The notes: generated by a model not told the origin, from the letters alone. A stretch of 64,000 bases of DNA from Streptomyces sp. NBC_00306 (GCF_036169555.1 NZ_CP108032.1:2294001-2358000); one strand, 5' to 3'; counted from the stretch's first letter, positions 15,450 through 24,141 are shown. Translations and numbers: made by a program.

Positions 15450-16595
15450 ATGACAGCCTGTGCCATCGAGACCGCTCCGGAGGACGGTGCGGTGGGGAGT
15501 ACGGGAATCACGATCGCGGTGGACGGTTCCTACGCGGCCCGGCTGGCCGGCGAGGGAGAGGCCCTGTACCCCGAGCGCTGGACGCTCGACGGTCCCGAGC
15601 CCTACGCCGTGCCGCTGCCCCTGGACCAGCCCGAGGAACGCGACACGGACGTGCACCCGCTGAGCGACGGGCGGGTGCTCATCCGGCGGCGGGTGGAGGA
15701 CCGGCACGCCTTCTCGCTGCTGTACCCGACCGGTCCCGGGACGGGCGAGCTGCCGCTCGGCGGTGTGGAGACGGACGAGCTGACGATGCTTCCGCCGTCG
15801 CCGGACGGCAGCCGCGCCTATGCCCTCGCGCCCGGTGAGCACTCGACCGCGATCTGGCTGGTGGCGGGCGGCGCCTTCGGCCCGGAGCATGTCACCGACG
15901 TGCCGGGCCGCTGCACCGGCGGTGTGTGGCTGGACCGTACGGGACGGATGCTCGCGCTGGACCGGCAGCAGTCCGGGGCGCCGGTGAAGGCGGTCGCGGT
16001 GGACCTGGAGCGCGGCGGCGAGGTGACACCACTGCTCCAGATCACGGAGGACAGCAACGACCGGCTGCTGCTGGCGGACCCGGACAGCGGACTGCTGCTC
16101 ATCCGGTCCGACGCGGCGGGGCACGACCGGCTGGGATGGGGTGTGCTCGGCAGCCTGCGCCCGGTGCGGTTCCCGGAGTGCCTGCGGCTCGCCGACTGCG
16201 CGGTGACGCCCTTCGCCGTGCAGCCCGGACAGGTGCTGGTGCCGGAGAGCTGTGCGGTGGGGCTGCGCGTCGACGGCGCGGCGGGGAGCTGGCTCGGCAT
16301 CTGGCGTCCCGCGGGCCGCCGGCTGCATCAACTGGCCGCGCCGGACGGGTGGCTGGCGGGCTCGGGAATGTGGAGCCGGGAGGGGGTGCTGCAACTCCCG
16401 TACACGACCGGGACCGTGGCCTGCGCGCTGGCGCGGATCGACGCTTCGGAGGTCTTCGCGCACGAGACGGTCACCGAACCGGCACAAGCGGAACACGCAG
16501 GTGGGGAACCGTCCGGGGGCTCCGGGACTCCCGCTGTGTGCAAGCCGGTTCCTTTGCAGCAGGCGCCTCTCACCGGCCGACTGGGCCCTGGATAA
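15450..16595 (+). CDS. unrecognised protein, possible beta-propeller
   Basis: A 381-residue soluble protein without signal peptide. It shows repeated strand-turn patterns with 'GG' and 'D' turns ('PLSDGRVLIRRRVED', 'GGVWLDRTGRMLALDRQ', 'LLLADPDSGLLLIRSD') suggestive of a six- or seven-bladed propeller, but no family is recognised. The start ATG 15450 is preceded by GGAGGTGAA. It is followed by a 52-residue peptide gene in the same direction 75 bases downstream, with which it may form an operon. Confidence 0.75.
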   Translation: MTACAIETAPEDGAVGSTGITIAVDGSYAARLAGEGEALYPERWTLDGPEPYAVPLPLDQPEERDTDVHPLSDGRVLIRRRVEDRHAFSLLYPTGPGTGELPLGGVETDELTMLPPSPDGSRAYALAPGEHSTAIWLVAGGAFGPEHVTDVPGRCTGGVWLDRTGRMLALDRQQSGAPVKAVAVDLERGGEVTPLLQITEDSNDRLLLADPDSGLLLIRSDAAGHDRLGWGVLGSLRPVRFPECLRLADCAVTPFAVQPGQVLVPESCAVGLRVDGAAGSWLGIWRPAGRRLHQLAAPDGWLAGSGMWSREGVLQLPYTTGTVACALARIDASEVFAHETVTEPAQAEHAGGEPSGGSGTPAVCKPVPLQQAPLTGRLGPG

Positions 16596-16670
16596 ACTCT
16601 GCCGCCGGTGCGGGTGACACCGCACCGGCCGGACACGTATGTCGACGATCTCAACGGGGGAATTTCCCAC

Positions 16671-16829
16671 ATGTCTGAAGCCCGAACCGACACCACCGAC
16701 GCGCGTCCGCAGGAGGCGGAGGCAGGGGGTGCCGGTAAGCACCGAGGGGGTGCGGCGCGCACGGAGGACTACGCGTCGCCCGCGCACGGCAAGCACCGCC
16801 GCCCCGAGCCGGACGGCCGCACGAACTGA
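16671..16829 (+). CDS. small hydrophilic peptide, unknown
   Basis: A 52-residue highly charged peptide starting at ATG 16671 (GGGGGAA upstream). It contains a repeated 'GKHR' motif ('GGAGKHRGG' and 'AHGKHRRPE'), no hydrophobic segment and no cysteine. It is followed directly by a strong convergent terminator, which supports it as the end of a real transcript. The function is unknown. Confidence 0.6.
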   Translation: MSEARTDTTDARPQEAEAGGAGKHRGGAARTEDYASPAHGKHRRPEPDGRTN

Positions 16830-16860
16830 TGCTCCGGGGCCCGCGCCCCTCGTGCCCGCG

Positions 16861-16888
16861 CGCCGGCGGGGCCGCGTCCCCGCCGGCG
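16861..16888. terminator. bidirectional terminator-like hairpin
   Basis: Perfect 11-bp stem CGCCGGCGGGG / CCCCGCCGGCG with a six-base loop between the converging small-peptide gene and SDR gene. There is no long T tract, as is usual in Streptomyces. Confidence 0.7.
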
Positions 16889-16934
16889 TACGAGCACGGC
16901 ATCCGGCCGGACACCCTTGCCCGGACGGAACACC

Positions 16935-17897
16935 TCAGGACAGGTTCTGGCCGCCCCGTCCGCGTTTGAGGCCCAGCACCTCCGACGCCGCGAACGTCTC
17001 GTGCGCGCTGCGGTCCGCGTAGAACGGCGTCAGCAAGGCGTCCAGTTCGTCGAAGCTGAAGCTCTCCTTCGCGGTGTCGAACTGCGCCGAGACCTTGGGG
17101 CGTTCCACGACCGCCACCATCCCGCCGTGCACGACGAGCAGCTGACCGCTGACCCCCGCGGCCGCCGGTGAGGCGAGATAGCCGACCAGCGGTGCCACAT
17201 GCTCCGGCGCCAGCGGGTCGAGCCCGCCGTCCCTCGGCTCCTCGAAGCCCGCGAAGACGTCCTGGGTCATGCGAGTCCTGGCCCGCGGGCAGATCGCGTT
17301 CGCCGTGACCCCGTACTTGGCGAGGGCCAGTGCCGACGACGTCGTCAGACCGACGACGCCCCCCTTGGCCGCCGCATAGTTCGGCTGGCCCGCGGAGCCC
17401 GCGAGGAACGCCTCCGAGGAGGTGTTGACGATCCGTCCGTAGACCGGCGCACCGGCGGACTTGGAGCGTGTACGCCAGTGGACCGAGGCGAAGTGGGTCA
17501 TGTTGAAGTGACCCTTGAGATGGACGCGGATCACCGAGTCCCATTCGCCCTCGGACATCGAGAAGATCATCCGGTCCCGCAGGATGCCCGCGTTGTTGAC
17601 CAGGATGTCCAGCTTTCCGTAGGTGGCGACGGCCAGGTCGACCAGCTCGCGGGCCCGGTCGAAGTCGGCGATGTCGCCGTGGTGCGCGACGGCCGAACCG
17701 CCCGCCGCACGGATCTCCTCCGCGACCTCCTCCGCGGGGGTCGCGGAGGCCTCACCGGAGCCGTCCCGGCCCGGGCGTCCGTAGTCGTTGACGACGACGC
17801 CCGCGCCGAGGCGGGCCAGTTCGAGCGCCTCCGCGCGGCCGAGCCCGCGGGCCGCCCCGGTGACGATCGCGGACAGGCCGTCGAGTGGCAGAGACAT
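16935..17897 (-). CDS. SDR family 3-hydroxyacyl-CoA dehydrogenase (Hsd4A/MFE-2 like)
   Basis: A 320-residue short-chain dehydrogenase of the multifunctional-enzyme-2 type, expected to oxidise (3R)-hydroxyacyl-CoA to 3-ketoacyl-CoA. The NAD site is 'TGAARGLGR' plus 'VVVNDYG', the structural motif is 'NNAG', and the catalytic residues are Ser in 'NTSSEA' and Tyr/Lys in 'NYAAAKGG'. The C-terminal extension of about 60 residues fits the (R)-dehydrogenases of steroid side-chain beta-oxidation. It is the third gene of an operon behind a hydratase and an alcohol dehydrogenase, with a perfect KstR box upstream. ATG 17897 with GGAAAGGAA upstream. Confidence 0.88.
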   Translation of the reverse strand: MSLPLDGLSAIVTGAARGLGRAEALELARLGAGVVVNDYGRPGRDGSGEASATPAEEVAEEIRAAGGSAVAHHGDIADFDRARELVDLAVATYGKLDILVNNAGILRDRMIFSMSEGEWDSVIRVHLKGHFNMTHFASVHWRTRSKSAGAPVYGRIVNTSSEAFLAGSAGQPNYAAAKGGVVGLTTSSALALAKYGVTANAICPRARTRMTQDVFAGFEEPRDGGLDPLAPEHVAPLVGYLASPAAAGVSGQLLVVHGGMVAVVERPKVSAQFDTAKESFSFDELDALLTPFYADRSAHETFAASEVLGLKRGRGGQNLS

Positions 17898-17930
17898 CGG
17901 GTTCCTTTCCCGTAGGGGGTACCGGCGGTG

Positions 17931-19007
17931 TCAGATCTCGATGCAGGTGCGCAGCGCCTCACCGGTACGCATCTGGGCCAGTGCGTCGTTGATCTCCGCG
18001 AGCGGCACCCGGTGGGTGATCAGCCCTTCGAGGTCGATGCGGCCCGCCCGCCACAGCGCGATCGCCCGCTCGTAGGAGGTGAGCACGTCCCCGCCGCCGT
18101 ACATGGACGGCAGGATGCGCTTCTCGTCGAAGAACAGCTCGAACATGTTGAGCTGGAGGAAGTCGTCCATGGCGCCCGCGCCGACGATGCACAGGGTGCC
18201 GCCGCGCCGGGTCGTCTCGTAGGCCGTGCGTGCGGTGGCCGACTTGCCGACGACCTCGAAGACGTAGTCGAAGCCCTCGCCCGCGGTGATCCGCTGCTTG
18301 GCGTCGCCGAGTTCGTCGGGCGAGACCGCTTCCGTGGCGCCGAACCTGAGGGCCGCCTCGCGACGGGTGGCGACCGGGTCGACGGCGACGATCTGCGCCG
18401 CCCCCTTGAGCCGAGCGCCCTGGATGGCGGAGATGCCGACACCGCCGCAGCCGATGACGGCGACCGACGAACCGGCCTCCACATCGGCGGTGTTGATAGC
18501 GGCGCCGAGTCCGGTGGTCACTCCGCAGCCGATCAGCGCGGCGATGTCGAACGGCACGTCGTCGGGTATCGGCACCGCGCAGGCCGCGTCGACGACGACC
18601 TCCTCGGTGAAGGTGCCGGTCCCCGCGAAGCCGAAGACATCGCCGCCGGGACGCTTGAAGTTGGGGGTGCCCGCGTTCAGGAAGCCCGCGAGGCACAGTT
18701 CGGTCTGCCCGCGCTTGCAGGAGGGACAGATGCCGCAGGCGGGCAGCCAGCACAGCAGCACCCGGTCGCCCTGCTTCAGCCCGCCCACCCCGTCGCCGAC
18801 GTCGATGATCTCGCCGGCGCCCTCGTGGCCGGGGACGAACGGCGCGGGCTGCGGCAGGACGCCGTTCATCGCGGAGATGTCGGAGTGGCAGAGCCCGGTG
18901 GCCCGGATCCGGATCCTGACCTTGCCGGGGCCGAAGCCCACCGCCTCGACGTCGTCGAGTACTTCGAGCTTGTCCTGCCCTGTCTCGTGCAGTACGGCTG
19001 CGCGCAC
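17931..19007 (-). CDS. zinc-dependent alcohol dehydrogenase
   Basis: A 358-residue class III-like medium-chain alcohol dehydrogenase. The catalytic zinc ligands are in 'ATGLCHSD' and 'PGHEGAGEI', the structural zinc in 'CGICPSCKRGQTELC', and NAD is bound by 'VIGCGGVGISAIQGA'. It would oxidise a primary alcohol to an aldehyde, which suits handling of P450-hydroxylated side chains or release of small alcohols. GTG start at 19007 with GGGAG upstream. It lies between the MaoC hydratase (32-base gap) and the SDR (33-base gap). Confidence 0.92.
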   Translation of the reverse strand: MRAAVLHETGQDKLEVLDDVEAVGFGPGKVRIRIRATGLCHSDISAMNGVLPQPAPFVPGHEGAGEIIDVGDGVGGLKQGDRVLLCWLPACGICPSCKRGQTELCLAGFLNAGTPNFKRPGGDVFGFAGTGTFTEEVVVDAACAVPIPDDVPFDIAALIGCGVTTGLGAAINTADVEAGSSVAVIGCGGVGISAIQGARLKGAAQIVAVDPVATRREAALRFGATEAVSPDELGDAKQRITAGEGFDYVFEVVGKSATARTAYETTRRGGTLCIVGAGAMDDFLQLNMFELFFDEKRILPSMYGGGDVLTSYERAIALWRAGRIDLEGLITHRVPLAEINDALAQMRTGEALRTCIEI

Positions 19008-19039
19008 GGTGCGGCTCCCTCGGTTCGTGTCGTGTCCGG

Positions 19040-19903
19040 TCAGTCGTGCTCGACGGTGGTGTCGGCCAGTACGGGAGCGTCGTCGCGCTCGACGGCCGTG
19101 ACCGACACCCCGATGCCTTCGGTGCCCTCGGTGCGGCGCCACATCCTGATGCGCAGGGTCTCGCCGGGGAAGACGATCCCGGCGAAGCGAGTGGTGTACG
19201 AGCGGACCCGGGTCACGTCCCCGTCGAGCAGGGTGTCGACGACGGCCTTGAGCGTCATGCCGTACGAGCACAGGCCGTGCAGGATGGGGCGGTCGAATCC
19301 GGCGCGGGCGGCGAACTCCGGGTCCGCGTGCAGGGGGTTGAGGTCGCCGGACAGGCGGTAGAGCAGGGCCTGGTCCTCGCGGATCCGCTTCTCCACGGTC
19401 TTGTCCGCATCCCGCGCGGGGAGTTCGGTGCGGGACGAGGGTCCTCTGTCGCCGCCGAAGCCGCCTTCGCCGCGTACGAAGATCTGTGAGTCGTTCGTCC
19501 ACAGCGGGCCGTCGTCGTCGGCCGCCTCGGTGCGCAGTACGAGGACCGCCGCCTTGCCCTTGTCGTACACGGCGGCGACCCGTGTCGTGGAGAGGGCCGT
19601 CCCGCCGGGCGGAATCGGCCGGTGCAGCCGGACGGTCTGTCCGCCGTGCAGGACGGACGCAAGGTCGATGTCGAGTCCAGGTCCGGTGAGCCCGCCGACG
19701 ACACCCTTGCCCGCGCCCGCGACGGTGGCGAAGCTCGGCAGGACGTGCAGCCTCGACTCCAGGGTGTAGCGCAGCTCGGCGGGGTCGGTCGCGGGAAGGC
19801 CGGCGCCGATGCCGAGGTGGTAGAGCTGGACGTCCTTGCGGTCCCAGCTGATCTCGGCGCTGCGGGGCTCCGCGGCGACGGCCTTTGCGGGATCGATGGG
19901 CAT
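19040..19903 (-). CDS. hsd4B: MaoC-type 2-enoyl-CoA hydratase (Hsd4B-like)
   Basis: A 287-residue double hot-dog hydratase. The N-terminal pattern 'MPIDPAKAV...WDRKDVQLYHLGIGAG' and the catalytic hydratase-2 motif 'YRLSGDLNPLHADPEFA' are those of the mycobacterial Hsd4B/ChsH3 (Rv3538) type, which hydrates steroid side-chain enoyl-CoA to the (3R)-hydroxyacyl-CoA. Together with the downstream SDR it would provide the two central activities of a peroxisomal-type beta-oxidation round. ATG 19903, AAGGAG upstream. A perfect KstR-type box lies 96 bases upstream. Confidence 0.9.
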   Translation of the reverse strand: MPIDPAKAVAAEPRSAEISWDRKDVQLYHLGIGAGLPATDPAELRYTLESRLHVLPSFATVAGAGKGVVGGLTGPGLDIDLASVLHGGQTVRLHRPIPPGGTALSTTRVAAVYDKGKAAVLVLRTEAADDDGPLWTNDSQIFVRGEGGFGGDRGPSSRTELPARDADKTVEKRIREDQALLYRLSGDLNPLHADPEFAARAGFDRPILHGLCSYGMTLKAVVDTLLDGDVTRVRSYTTRFAGIVFPGETLRIRMWRRTEGTEGIGVSVTAVERDDAPVLADTTVEHD

Positions 19904-19998
19904 GAGGCTCTGGCTCCTTGGGGAGGGGAAGACCTCGGCACGGCCGTCCGCACCGTCGGCCGCACCGAGGTCGCGTGGGACCGGCCCGGCGCCCCGTT

Positions 19999-20014
19999 CT
20001 AGAACGCGTTCTAG
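19999..20014. promoter_or_regulatory. KstR-type operator, site A (perfect palindrome)
   Basis: CTAGAACGCGTTCTAG is a perfect 16-bp palindrome containing the mycobacterial KstR consensus T-nn-AAC-nn-GTT-nn-A. It lies upstream of the MaoC/ADH/SDR operon. Confidence 0.85.
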
Positions 20015-20127
20015 GGCCGGTGGCCCCTATGTATAACGCAGGCCACAGGACATGTGAAGAGCGCGGACACCAGACCGGTGAAGGGAATTGACGGGTAGTC
20101 AGGAACGGGTACGGGGCGACTGGGGAG

Positions 20128-20310
20128 GGTGCCGCCGCGGTCGCTGTCGGTCCGGGTGGGGGCTCGGGTCCGGGTGGGGGCTGGGCTCGTTCCGGGTCGG
20201 GGCGGGGCGGCGCTCGGTCCGGGTCGGGGCGGGGCGGCGCTCGGTCCGGGACGCGACTCGGTCCGCTCGGCCGGCATCCGCGTTCGGCCGGCATCCGCGC
20301 CCGCGCCCGG
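20128..20310. repeat. GC-rich tandem repeats in the kinase/hydratase divergent gap
   Basis: The 478-bp gap between the divergent hydratase and sensor-kinase genes holds the KstR box at 19999 and, further right, tandem repeats: a 27-bp unit beginning TCCGGGTCGGGGCGG (20191-20217 and 20218-20244), a shorter TCCGGGTGGGGGCT unit, and CGGCCGGCATCCGCG twice (about 20267-20299). Open frames across it are repetitive and judged non-coding. Confidence 0.75.
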
Positions 20311-20381
20311 GACATTTGTCACCGCCGGGTCCGTACACCTGTGTCTGCCGAGAAGCGCGTCCTCTCCGTAGCGTCGTCCGT

Positions 20382-21581
20382 ATGACGAAGACAGCGGACG
20401 GCGAGTGCGGCACACGCCACAGGATCGGCCTCCGGAAGCGGCGGCCGTCACAGAGGTGCGGACCGGCGCGGGACGGCATCGGTCCGCCGAGCGGATTCAC
20501 GATGCTGCCCTGGCTGCTGATGGGGATGGGCGCCATCGCCAATCTCGTACGCGGCGAGACGCCCAATCCCTGGATCGGCGCCATCGGAGTGCTGATCTTC
20601 AACTCGCTCTACATCGCCCTCGTCTTCCGCGCCTTCGACCGCAGGGCGCGGGAGACGACGACGACCCGTCTGCTGCTTCTCGCGCTCGCCGCGGTCACCT
20701 TCGCCCTGGCGGGGGGCTACGGCGGCGAGTGGCTGTACTTCTTCCCGCTGCTGGGCCTGGCGACGGGCGCCGTGATGCGCGGCCCCCGGGTCGGCGTGGT
20801 GGTCCTCGCGCTGACGGTCGCCGCCGGTCTGGTGGCGGGGCTGCGGGACGGCTGGGGCGCGATCAGCGTCGCGTACGGCACCCTCATCTCCGGGATGGTG
20901 ACCGCGGCGATCCTGGCCCTGTCCGAGACGGTGCGGGAACTGCGCGACACCCGGCAGGAACTGGCCCGCACCGCGGTCGAGAAGGAACGGCTGCGCTTCT
21001 CCCGCGATCTGCACGATCTGCTCGGCCACACGCTGTCGGTGATCGTGGTGAAGTCCGAGGCCGCGAGGCGGCTGGGGTCACGGGACATGGACGCGGCGCT
21101 GGCGCAGATCTCGGACATCGAGTCGGTGGGTCGCCAGGCGCTGACCGAGATCCGCGAGGCGGTGACGGGCTATCGCCGGGGCAGCTTCGGAGCCGAACTG
21201 GACCGGGCCCGTTCGGTGCTGAGCGCGGCCGGCGTCGAGGCGGTGGTGCGCCGGTCGGGGCCGCCGCCGGAACCGGAGACCGCGGTGCTGCTCGGCTGGG
21301 TGGTGCGCGAGGCGGTGACCAACGCGGTACGCCACAGCGGCGCGACCACCTGCGAGATCACCCTCACGACCGCGGCGGAGCGGGTCGAGCTGACGATCGC
21401 CGACGACGGCATCGGGGCTCCCGTCGACACACTCGCGGAGACGGAGGGCACCGGGCTCAGGGGGCTCGCCGAACGCCTGGCCGCGGTGGGCGGCACCCTG
21501 GAGGCTGGCCCGACCGGTGGGGGTTTCCGCGTCCGCGCCCGGCTCCCGGTGCAGGACGACAGCCCGGCACCCGCGCTCTGA
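20382..21581 (+). CDS. sensor histidine kinase (DesK/NarX type)
   Basis: A 399-residue membrane kinase. About four to five hydrophobic segments span residues 38-180. A HisKA_3 dimerisation domain follows with the phospho-acceptor His in 'FSRDLHDLLGHTLSV', and an HATPase domain with 'REAVTNAVRHSG' (N box), 'DDGIGAP' and 'GTGLRGLAERL'. The signal is unknown; DesK-like kinases respond to membrane or envelope state. ATG 20382. The response regulator gene follows 134 bases downstream. Confidence 0.92.
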   Translation: MTKTADGECGTRHRIGLRKRRPSQRCGPARDGIGPPSGFTMLPWLLMGMGAIANLVRGETPNPWIGAIGVLIFNSLYIALVFRAFDRRARETTTTRLLLLALAAVTFALAGGYGGEWLYFFPLLGLATGAVMRGPRVGVVVLALTVAAGLVAGLRDGWGAISVAYGTLISGMVTAAILALSETVRELRDTRQELARTAVEKERLRFSRDLHDLLGHTLSVIVVKSEAARRLGSRDMDAALAQISDIESVGRQALTEIREAVTGYRRGSFGAELDRARSVLSAAGVEAVVRRSGPPPEPETAVLLGWVVREAVTNAVRHSGATTCEITLTTAAERVELTIADDGIGAPVDTLAETEGTGLRGLAERLAAVGGTLEAGPTGGGFRVRARLPVQDDSPAPAL

Positions 21582-21715
21582 CCCGTGCCGCGTCCAGGGG
21601 CAGGACCGCTACGGCCACGTCCACGGGCAGGCCCGCTGTGTCCACGCCCGGGGGCCGGGTGCGTCGCACAGGAGGCGTTCGCGCTGGTCGGACATACGAT
21701 GACGGAGTGGAAGAG

Positions 21716-22348
21716 ATGCCGCGGGACCACCGTCCGTCCAAGTCCGTCCGCGTGCTTCTCGCCGAGGACCAGGGCATGCTGCGGGGCGCTCTCGCACTGC
21801 TGCTGGGCATGGAGCCGGACCTGAACGTGGTGGCCCAGGTCGGCCGCGGCGACGAGATCGTCCGGGCGGCGCTGGAGTGGCGGCCCGATGTGGCGCTGCT
21901 GGACATCGAGTTGCCCGGTCGCAGCGGCCTCGACGCGGCGGCGGATCTGCGGGACGAGGTGCCCGACTGCAGGGTGCTGATCCTGACGACGTTCGCGCGG
22001 CCCGGCTATCTGCGCCGGGCGATGGAGGCCGGGGCGGCGGGCTTCCTCGTCAAGGACGGGCCGGTGGAGGAACTGGCGTCGGCGATCCGCCGGGCGCTGA
22101 CCGGGGAGACCGTCATCGATCCGGTGCTCGCCGCCGCCGCGCTGAGCGCGGGGCCCAATCCGCTCACCGCGCGGGAGCAGGACGTGCTCAACGCGTCGGT
22201 GGACGGTGCGACCGTCGCCGACATCGCGGGCACCCTGCATCTGTCGGAGTCGACCGTACGCAACTACCTCTCGTCCGCGATCGGCAAGACGGGCACCCGC
22301 AACCGCATGGAAGCGGTCCGGGCGGCACGCCGGCAGGGCTGGCTGTGA
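21716..22348 (+). CDS. LuxR/NarL family response regulator
   Basis: A 210-residue partner of the upstream kinase. The receiver domain has the phospho-acceptor Asp in 'DVALLDIELPGRSG' and the conserved Lys in 'GFLVKDGP'. The C-terminal helix-turn-helix is 'LTAREQDVL...VADIAGTLHLSESTVRNYLSSAI'. ATG 21716 has GGAG nine bases upstream; an in-frame GTG at 21707 is less likely. The convergent MFS exporter gene is a possible but unproven target. Confidence 0.92.
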   Translation: MPRDHRPSKSVRVLLAEDQGMLRGALALLLGMEPDLNVVAQVGRGDEIVRAALEWRPDVALLDIELPGRSGLDAAADLRDEVPDCRVLILTTFARPGYLRRAMEAGAAGFLVKDGPVEELASAIRRALTGETVIDPVLAAAALSAGPNPLTAREQDVLNASVDGATVADIAGTLHLSESTVRNYLSSAIGKTGTRNRMEAVRAARRQGWL

Positions 22349-22400
22349 ACTCCCCGGAGTGCCGGGGCTGCTCGTACTCCGGCGGGCGTTGACGGCCGCT

Positions 22401-23837
22401 CTACGGCTCCACCCGGCGCGGCAGCAGGAGCAGCATCAGCACCGCTCCGGTCACCAGCACCCCCGCTCCCGTACGGAAGGCGAGCGCGTATCCGGCGGCC
22501 AGCTCACCCGGGCCGGTGCCTCCCCCGGTGCGTGCCGCCGCGACCGTGGACAGCACGGCGAGACCCAGTGCGCCGCCCATCGTGCGCGAGGTGTTGATCA
22601 GGCCCGAGACCAGACCGGCGTCCGCCGGCTCGGCACCGGCGGTGGCCAGGGCGGCGAGCGGGGTCGCCGCGAGGCCGACACCCGTCATCATCAGGATGCC
22701 GGGTCCGAGGATCGAGGTCAGATAGCCGCCGTCGGCGGTCATCGTGGACTGCCAGCCGAAGCCGGTCGCGGCGATCAGCGCACCGATGACGGCGACGTTG
22801 GTGGCTCCCGCCCGCGCCATGAAGCGGGGCGCGAGCTTGGAGCCGACGATCACGCTCACCGAGCTGGGGATCAGCGCGAGGCCCGCTTCGAGCGGGGTGT
22901 ACCCCAGCACGTTCTGCGCGTACACCGTCATGAAGAACCACATGGAGAAGGACGCCGAACCGCACACCATCATGGTCACGTTGGCGGCCGAGACCGCCCG
23001 GGAGCGGAACACCTTCAGCGGCATCAGCGGAGCCTTGGTCCGCGCCTCGACGGCGACGAAGAGCCCGAGGAGTGCCAGGCCGCCGAGCAGGGGCAGCAGA
23101 GTGGCGGAAGCGGTCCAGCCCGACTCCTCCGTCTGCACGATGCCGTACGCCACCGAGGCCAGGCCACCCGTGACGAGGACCGCGCCCGGCAGGTCGAGGC
23201 GGCGGCCCGCCCCGTTCCTGCTCTCGGTCAGCCAGACGGCCGCCCCCAGCAGCACCAGCGCACCGACCGGCACATTGATCAGCAACACCCAGCGCCAGGA
23301 CAGCAGATCGGTGAGGACTCCCCCGACGAGACCGCCGGCGGCGCCACCCGCGGCTCCCACCGCCGACCAGGTGCCGATCGCCCGGGTGCGGGCGGGGCCC
23401 GGCGGCACGGCGGCCGTCACGATGGTCAGGGTCGCCGGGGCGAGCACGGCCGCGCCCAGCCCCTGCACCGCCCGGGCGGCGAGCAACTGCCAGCCCTCCT
23501 GGGCGAGTCCGCCCGCGAGGGACGCGGCGGTGAACAGGCCGAGTCCGACGAGGAAGGTGCGCTTGCGGCCGAAGATGTCCGCGGCCCGGCCGCCGAGCAG
23601 CATGAACCCGGCGAAGGCGATGGAGTACGCGTTGAGCACCCACTGGAGCCCGATCGTGGAGAGCCCGAGGTCGGCGCGCATCGAGGGCAGCGCGACGTTG
23701 ACGACGGACACGTCGAGCACGACGAGGAACTGCCCGGCACACGCGGTGAGCACCACCAGCCAGGTGCGGGCGCTCTTGGCGGGTGCGGGTATGAGGGATT
23801 CGGGGGCGTCTGAGCGGGCGTGGACCATGGCCGTCAT
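22401..23837 (-). CDS. MFS transporter, DHA2 (14-TM drug exporter) family
   Basis: A 478-residue efflux pump with 14 predicted membrane helices. DHA2 signatures include 'LDVSVVNVALPSMRADLG' in helix 1, the loop motif 'GGRAADIFGRKRT' and 'WRWVLLINVPVG'. It would expel a drug or metabolite by proton antiport. ATG 23837 is the first of two possible starts (the other is at 23828). Two overlapping dyads just upstream (23851-23881) suggest control by a TetR-like repressor not encoded next to it. Confidence 0.92.
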   Translation of the reverse strand: MTAMVHARSDAPESLIPAPAKSARTWLVVLTACAGQFLVVLDVSVVNVALPSMRADLGLSTIGLQWVLNAYSIAFAGFMLLGGRAADIFGRKRTFLVGLGLFTAASLAGGLAQEGWQLLAARAVQGLGAAVLAPATLTIVTAAVPPGPARTRAIGTWSAVGAAGGAAGGLVGGVLTDLLSWRWVLLINVPVGALVLLGAAVWLTESRNGAGRRLDLPGAVLVTGGLASVAYGIVQTEESGWTASATLLPLLGGLALLGLFVAVEARTKAPLMPLKVFRSRAVSAANVTMMVCGSASFSMWFFMTVYAQNVLGYTPLEAGLALIPSSVSVIVGSKLAPRFMARAGATNVAVIGALIAATGFGWQSTMTADGGYLTSILGPGILMMTGVGLAATPLAALATAGAEPADAGLVSGLINTSRTMGGALGLAVLSTVAAARTGGGTGPGELAAGYALAFRTGAGVLVTGAVLMLLLLPRRVEP

Positions 23838-23850
23838 GGTCTCAGCCGAC

Positions 23851-23881
23851 GTACGGTCCGTACATCCGGATAAAGATGTAC
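23851..23881. promoter_or_regulatory. overlapping operator dyads of the MFS gene
   Basis: GTACGGTCCGTAC (23851-23863) is palindromic around one base, and GTACATC-n8-GATGTAC (23860-23881) is a second dyad sharing four bases with it. Both lie 14-44 bases upstream of the start codon. Confidence 0.6.
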
Positions 23882-23902
23882 GCGCCCCGTGCCGGGAGAC
23901 CT

Positions 23903-24122
23903 AGGGCTGTCCCGTAATCCCCGGTGGACCAGCGCGCGGCGTCAGATGCGGTGCATCGCAAGGCGATGGGGGCACCCCCGCCGGAGGCTGGGGGAGGTCG
24001 TCCTCATACTGGGCGTATTCGGGCGATCCGACAACGCAGCGTGGGGGTCCCCCCTGCTCGAAGAGCTTGGGGGAGTGCCGTAGATGTCGTCGTGCGCCCG
24101 CCGGGGATTACGGGACAGCCCT
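23903..24122. mobile_element. 220-bp MITE-like element with 25-bp terminal inverted repeats
   Basis: The ends AGGGCTGTCCCGTAATCCCC... (23903) and ...GGGGATTACGGGACAGCCCT (24122) form a 25-bp inverted repeat with one mismatch (CCGGTGG against CCGCCGG). The inside has no coding capacity and consists of further hairpins (GGGGGCACCCCC, GCGTGGGGGTCCCCCC...GGGGGAG). The ends resemble those of IS5-type elements of Streptomyces, so it is probably mobilised in trans. A duplicated target site is not evident. Confidence 0.8.
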
Positions 24123-24141
24123 GAGGCCTCTGTCGATGCGG

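Noticed and set aside
17931..20315. A 794-codon frame upstream of the zinc alcohol dehydrogenase
   Set aside because: The part beyond 19007 is a shadow of the MaoC gene and of repeat DNA; the dehydrogenase start GTG 19007 has a ribosome binding site.
22206..23813. Long plus-strand frames over the MFS gene
   Set aside because: They are Gln/Arg/Gly-rich antisense translations of a clear 14-helix transporter.
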